Shown here: positions 60,051-64,000 of the stretch, piece by piece
Position numbering within the stretch: the first letter of the stretch is position 1
Layout of the letters: the number at the start of each line of letters is the position of its first letter
NCBI RefSeq assembly: GCF_007183175.1
Contig: NZ_AP019807.1
Location: 3,592,001 to 3,656,000 of the forward strand
Origin: Microbulbifer sp. GL-2
GTDB lineage: Bacteria; Pseudomonadota; Gammaproteobacteria; Pseudomonadales; Cellvibrionaceae
DNA: 64,000 nt
Reading direction: 5' to 3'
The notes under the pieces: model-generated
The model's database searches: none
What the model was told of the DNA's origin: nothing
What the model saw: the letters and a program-made list of their open reading frames with translations, nothing else
Made by a program: the position numbers and the translations under genes

Positions 60051-60425
60051 TTAGAGAGTGCCTATTTCCCAGATAGAGTAACCGTAGGGAGTGTTGCGCT
60101 CAGTGCAGTCAACTTTCAGGTAGCGGTAGTTGCTCTCTACTGTGATAAAGTCGCTACGCTCACCGGCCTTCATCCCGGAGAAGGACTGGATGTTGACCCA
60201 ATTGTTGCCGTCAGTGCTGCCCAGTAAAGTATATGTGGCGGCATTGGCGGTTTCCCAGTCGATGCGGACTGAATTAATAACCTGTTGCTCGCCCAGGTCG
60301 TAAGTCAGGCTGACATCGTCGAGGCCATGAGCACTTTCCCAGCGCGTGTTGTGGTCCCCATCAATTGCCAGTTTGGCGCTTTGCAGTTCTGAAGTGGCGG
60401 AGATGTTTGAGTCTTGCCTTTTTTT
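60051..60425 (-). CDS. Second F5/8 type C domain of the GH16 protein, in the -1 frame
   Basis: The sequence continues the GH16 protein after an A7 tract (60425-60419): KKRQDSNISATSELQSAKL, then RWESAHGLDDVSLTYDLGEQ and YSIWEIGTL. It is a clear paralogue of the preceding F5/8 domain (shared RWESAHG, YDLGE, YGYSIWE). There is no ribosome site of its own. It is expressed only if a -1 shift occurs at A AAA AAA G, or if the tract length varies. Joined, the protein would have about 885 residues. Confidence 0.75.
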   Translation of the reverse strand, partial: KKRQDSNISATSELQSAKLAIDGDHNTRWESAHGLDDVSLTYDLGEQQVINSVRIDWETANAATYTLLGSTDGNNWVNIQSFSGMKAGERSDFITVESNYRYLKVDCTERNTPYGYSIWEIGTL

Positions 60426-62704
60426 CCTCTGAGGTTCAGTTCCCAAATGGAATAGCCATAGACGGTGCTCCGCTCGGTAAAATACAGGCGTACATAACGG
60501 TAGCTGCCACCGAGCGTATGTTCATCAGTTCTCTCACCGGCATTGCCCCCGGTGAAGTCGACCAGCGTTGCCCAGGTAACAGCGTCGTTACTGCCTTGTA
60601 CCCTATAAGCTGAGGCATTCGCATGTTCCCAGTCGATAGAGAGGGTTTTGAGTGATTCAGCTTCGCCCAAATCTAAAAGAATCCAGGCGGAGTCGCCGCC
60701 GTGGGCACTTTCCCAGCGGGTGCTGCTGTCAGAGTCAATGGCATTTGATATGGGTTGGATTTCGTTGCTGGCTGTGACTGTCGCTTGGGCAATCAGATCC
60801 TGGTCACCGGTATCATTATCATTGCTGTCGCCCCCAGAGAAGTAAATATTGTCGATTTCGATATGGCTGATTTCTCCATTCACACCGAGTAGCTCGAACA
60901 GCTGGATTACGTTCGACATATCCACCTCATCGCTAAAGTCACTGAGCGGTATGGAGATCTGATGCCATTGACCGTCACGAACAAAGCCATAGGGGTCGGC
61001 ACCACTGGTAAAGTCGATCCATTTCTGCCCGACATTGCCGATGCTGCCGCTCTTCATACCAATTTGAAAGCTGGTGGTCGAGCTGGACTTAAGGGCGAAA
61101 TTGAGGGTTGCAGTACCGTTATCAAACGCCGATAGGTCGTAATAATTATCAGCGGTAAAGGACATGCCGAACCAGCCGGCACCGGCAGAGGTATAGGATA
61201 GAGACTCTGATCCTTCGTATGGTGAAGAGGAAACTTCTAGCAGGGTTTCTTCCCAAATATACAGATTGCCATCAGTGCCCAACTCGAAAGATGAGTTGGC
61301 CTCGATAGTCTCGCTGTATAGAGAGAAGGTGCCATTCGGAGATCTTTTGTCAAGGCTCTCACTAAAATAAACATCATCTATGGATAGTACAAAGACTTCT
61401 GTTGATGCATCGCCGCGTATCATGAGGGCCTGGTTGATGGTATGAAAGTCCACTCCAAATTGACTGAGGGGGATACTGACCAAGTGCCATTGGCCATCCC
61501 ATTTCAGGCCAAAAGACTCGCCATCTGGGTTTAGGGCAACCCATGCTTCGCCACCGTTGGTACTAGCGAGCCCGATTTCAAAACCCTGGTTTCCAGTGCT
61601 TTTCATACGGAAGTTCAGGTGACCATTTTGATAATTCATCAGGTTCAGATCGTAATGCATCCACACTCCCATGCCGAACCAGTCGCCTTCGGCTACTTTG
61701 AATTCCAGCGAGTCGCTGTTATTGAGGCCTTCCATGTTGTTCCATACATAGAGTTCGGTATCGGTGCCGAGACGAAGAGATTCAGTGATTTCACTGCCTT
61801 CACCGATAATACCCAGATTTCCTCTTTTTGCAGTATCGGCGGCTAATGTGAGTTCGGTACTATAGCTGGAATCGTCATTGTCGTAGATACGTACATAGTC
61901 AACATACATCTTGGCGGGCATGGGTGCAGTGATTTCATTGTTATCGTATATCTGTGGGAAATTCCCACCAACCGCCAAGTTTAAAATTAAAAAATGCTTT
62001 TGCTGAAATTCACTGAATGCGGGATTATCTGTGTTGATGCTGATTATTTCATTTGCTTCGTCATCCACCCACATAGAGATTTTTTCCGGTGTCCAGGTCA
62101 TACCGAATATATGGTAATCTTCAGTAAGGTTACTGCTGGATTGAAAATCTTCTATCAGATTCTTGGATTGACCGTAATCTGCTTTGCCTGTGTAATCATC
62201 TGATTCGTGCCGCCAATGGAAAGCACCAGAGACTGCGGAATTTACCTTGCCAGCATTTAGAGCTTCAGCCATACCCGCTTCCAGAATATCTAGCTCACCG
62301 CATGCAGGCCAGCCAGCCTGGCCGAAATCATTTCCTAGTTGCCAAAATGCTGGCCATAGACCGGATTCCAAGTCCGGCAGTTTAATACGGGCTTCAATTG
62401 TGCCGTATTTATAGGACATGCGGCCGATGGATTTAAGGCGGGCAGAAGTAAATTTACCATCGGCGCCTCTCAGTGCCTGAATCACCAAGTTACCGTTTTC
62501 TATATAAGCGTTATCACTGTTATCGGTATAATTTTGCAGTTCGTTGTTGCCCCAGCCGGAGTTGCCAACATCGTAAGTCCAGACTGAAGTGTCGATGCTG
62601 TCACCGTCGAAGTTATCCTCCCAAACTAAAGTTTTTGAGTTTACAAGTGAAGATGCTAATGCCGCTGAAAAGGCCAGCGTAATCGCTATTTTTTGTATAA
62701 GCAT
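60305..62704 (-). CDS. Secreted GH16 endo-beta-1,3-glucanase (laminarinase-type), 0-frame product
   Basis: The signal peptide ends near residue 23 (AALASSLVNS). The GH16 catalytic domain (about 25-270) has GELDILE with nucleophile Glu137, Asp139 and acid/base Glu142; WPAFWQLG and MTWTPEKISMWVDD fit laminarinases. Two roughly 150-residue galactose-binding-like modules follow (about 295-450 and 455-610; each ends in a strand like LSIDDVYFSE or IEIDNIYFSG), similar to the ExoP C-terminal domain. An F5/8 type C (discoidin) domain covers about 625-750. After SIWELNLRGKK this frame adds about 38 unrelated residues and stops, because the next domain lies in the -1 frame. It would degrade algal laminarin outside the cell. 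Confidence 0.9.
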   Translation of the reverse strand: MLIQKIAITLAFSAALASSLVNSKTLVWEDNFDGDSIDTSVWTYDVGNSGWGNNELQNYTDNSDNAYIENGNLVIQALRGADGKFTSARLKSIGRMSYKYGTIEARIKLPDLESGLWPAFWQLGNDFGQAGWPACGELDILEAGMAEALNAGKVNSAVSGAFHWRHESDDYTGKADYGQSKNLIEDFQSSSNLTEDYHIFGMTWTPEKISMWVDDEANEIISINTDNPAFSEFQQKHFLILNLAVGGNFPQIYDNNEITAPMPAKMYVDYVRIYDNDDSSYSTELTLAADTAKRGNLGIIGEGSEITESLRLGTDTELYVWNNMEGLNNSDSLEFKVAEGDWFGMGVWMHYDLNLMNYQNGHLNFRMKSTGNQGFEIGLASTNGGEAWVALNPDGESFGLKWDGQWHLVSIPLSQFGVDFHTINQALMIRGDASTEVFVLSIDDVYFSESLDKRSPNGTFSLYSETIEANSSFELGTDGNLYIWEETLLEVSSSPYEGSESLSYTSAGAGWFGMSFTADNYYDLSAFDNGTATLNFALKSSSTTSFQIGMKSGSIGNVGQKWIDFTSGADPYGFVRDGQWHQISIPLSDFSDEVDMSNVIQLFELLGVNGEISHIEIDNIYFSGGDSNDNDTGDQDLIAQATVTASNEIQPISNAIDSDSSTRWESAHGGDSAWILLDLGEAESLKTLSIDWEHANASAYRVQGSNDAVTWATLVDFTGGNAGERTDEHTLGGSYRYVRLYFTERSTVYGYSIWELNLRGKKGKTQTSPPLQNCKAPNWQLMGTTTRAGKVLMASTMSA

Positions 62705-63217
62705 TTTTTTGTTTCTTTGTTGATTGCTAAAAGCCGGAGGAATAATAATATTCTTCAGTCTGATTCATGTAAGTCTATGGCGAGCATGAATGAGTGTGCC
62801 TCTAGATCGGAGAGGTTTTTTTCCTTCGACCTGAAGGTATCTATGAGATTGTAATAGTATTATTGTTATAGTTTTGAATTTTTTCAGATGGCTTGGTCTT
62901 GGTCGATAAATTAGAGAGTTGAAAAATATTCACCTCAAAATCACTTTAATAGGTTATTGGCCGCTATACATAAAGTCTATCAAAGCATTTTTTCTGTGGG
63001 GTGTAGCTAAGAGACCTTTGTCTTAATGTTGGTCCCGCTTGTCGCAAATGCTCTTAATGTTTTATGCGTTTGTGAAAAAGGGGGGCATCTGCATAGTTTG
63101 ATTGATTGGCGTTGTAGGGTGGTTTGTTTTTTTGATGTTTTATGATTTGAGTTTTTTTAAATGTCTTGGTTGGGATTGAGTGTGGTAGAAGTTGGTGTGT
63201 GTTGTTTAAAGTGAAAA
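62705..63217. other. AT-rich upstream region of the GH16 gene
   Basis: About 510 bp with no supported coding frame on either strand. It presumably holds the promoter of the glucanase gene; no clear operator was seen. Confidence 0.5.
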
Positions 63218-63499
63218 TTACGAATCAGCAGAAGGCGAAGGCAGCGCAGAAGTCCTAAGTAGAGATTTTTTGTCTTCAACGATTTCTTGAAGGCATTTGT
63301 ATAGTGTGCGATAAATTTGATCGATGCGGTTTTCGATATTTTTACGGAAGTAAGTTGACCTATTGGCAGATAAAATATTCTGTAGTCGTATCACTGCTTG
63401 ATTGCCAATGTTGACGTTGGCACCGAAGCTGCTCTTTAAAAATGTTGGCTTAGTGTAACGCGCCATCAAGCTACTGCACATAATTCTCATTGCCCGCAA
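63218..63499 (-). CDS. Small hypothetical protein
   Basis: The 93-residue frame has a plausible helical central part (NQAVIRLQNILSANRSTYFRKNIENRIDQIYRTLYKCL), but no clear ribosome site and no family match. The sequence around it is AT-rich and gene-poor. It may be a chance frame or an orphan gene. Confidence 0.35.
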   Translation of the reverse strand: MRAMRIMCSSLMARYTKPTFLKSSFGANVNIGNQAVIRLQNILSANRSTYFRKNIENRIDQIYRTLYKCLQEIVEDKKSLLRTSALPSPSADS

Positions 63500-63671
63500 G
63501 GGCTTCTAGTAATAGATAACGAGAAGCAATATGTGAAGAAGTAAGGCGTGGTCAATAAATGATCATTATTCATCGAGAATAATACAGGTAAAGAAAAGGA
63601 GCGTATTCTTCGAGAGTTCCCGACTTGTGCTATTTCTAAAACAGCGATAACGCAAATAATGGAGATATATT

Positions 63672-64000
63672 GTGCAGCGTCATATTAGCCCAGCAACCTT
63701 TGCTCTGGGATTTGTCTTTATTTTCCTTAATCTGGCGGCCACGTTGGGGTATGCAGTGGAGAAAGCCCCGGTTGTACCCATTTCCAACCTGGAAATACGT
63801 TTTACTGAGGCGGTGATAGTGGCTCAAGTGGAAGTTATCGGGATTCACCGGGATATTGATAGTGCCTTGTCAGAACAGGGTGTTACGGCAATTTCCGGGT
63901 ATGTCTACTCAGCAGTGCCTGGGCAGGTATGGAAGGGAGTCGTGGCGGACCAGATTACCTTTCGCCTGGGATTGGAATACTGTGATATGAAACTGGAAAA
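63672..64000 (+). CDS. Secreted protein of unknown function, cut by the window edge
   Basis: The GTG at 63672 has GGAG 7 bases upstream. The frame stays open to the right edge (109 residues seen). The N-terminus is a signal peptide (about residues 9-30, LGFVFIFLNLAATLGYA). The mature part starts with strands: RFTEAVIVAQVEVIGIHRDI, then GYVYSAVPGQVWKG and DQITFRLGLEYCDM. The pattern of a short exported beta domain with V-x-V-E and I-T-F-R strands recalls exported proteins of unknown function. The C-terminus is not visible. Confidence 0.75.
   Translation, partial: MQRHISPATFALGFVFIFLNLAATLGYAVEKAPVVPISNLEIRFTEAVIVAQVEVIGIHRDIDSALSEQGVTAISGYVYSAVPGQVWKGVVADQITFRLGLEYCDMKLE

Noticed and set aside
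1..64000. CRISPR array or prophage
   Set aside because: No regularly spaced direct repeats, cas genes, integrase or phage structural genes were seen in the window.

Overview
The window reads as a chromosomal segment of a free-living, probably marine gammaproteobacterium. GreB, SlyX, YciH/SUI1, CsrA, SirB2, a TonB-dependent receptor, a laminarinase-type GH16 enzyme and an acyclic-terpene-type catabolic cluster fit a Cellvibrionales-like (for example Microbulbifer-like) genome. This assignment is inference from gene content only. Genes are dense and typical at 5.9-15 kb and 42-58 kb. The stretches 3-5.8, 15-33 and 62.7-63.6 kb are AT-richer, gene-sparse and accessory in character, with decayed insertion sequences.

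Layout. 1-3.0 kb: a tight three-gene minus-strand operon of unfamiliar proteins; the last gene runs off the window edge and resembles a tRNA-guanine-transglycosylase/DpdA-like TIM barrel. 3.5-5.8 kb: a small orphan gene, an isolated csrA paralogue and long non-coding stretches. 5.9-9.5 kb: greB, an S9 peptidase and a divergent beta-keto acid cleavage enzyme with a palindromic operator upstream. 9.7-15.5 kb: an alanine/glycine:cation symporter; an acyl-CoA synthetase with two small tautomerase-type genes facing a divergent HxlR regulator; SirB2. 15.7-33 kb: accessory region with an M91-like metallopeptidase, an enoyl reductase, an ABM-domain membrane protein, a DUF5996 protein, a GMC oxidoreductase fragment, three diverged secreted paralogues, ISL3 and IS66 remnants, a haloalkane dehalogenase, a methyltransferase and YtoQ.

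32.6-36.8 kb: a thiamine-salvage operon under a TPP riboswitch (outer-membrane receptor, thiamine-binding protein, PnuT permease, kinase). 37.3-39.8 kb: metallo-beta-lactamase-fold and HD-domain genes divergent from a TetR gene, with two matching 15-bp operator-like sites between them. 40.4-42.2 kb: a DUF885 lipoprotein.

42.3-50.9 kb: a six-gene catabolic operon (two acyl-CoA dehydrogenases, biotin-dependent carboxylase alpha and beta subunits, enoyl-CoA hydratase, SDR) divergent from a TetR gene. The gene order SDR, carboxyltransferase, dehydrogenase, hydratase, biotin carboxylase matches atuBCDEF (geranyl-CoA carboxylase pathway). Its intergenic operator is an exact 18-bp copy of the one before the keto acid cleavage gene 42 kb away, which suggests a shared regulon.

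51-59.7 kb: a degenerate M48-like membrane protein, yciH, a zinc-ribbon potassium channel, a thioesterase, a serine hydrolase, slyX, an OmpA-family lipoprotein and a sugar-dehydrogenase-fold protein. 60-62.7 kb: a modular GH16 laminarinase whose last carbohydrate-binding domain lies in the -1 frame behind an A7 tract. The right edge cuts a secreted-protein gene.
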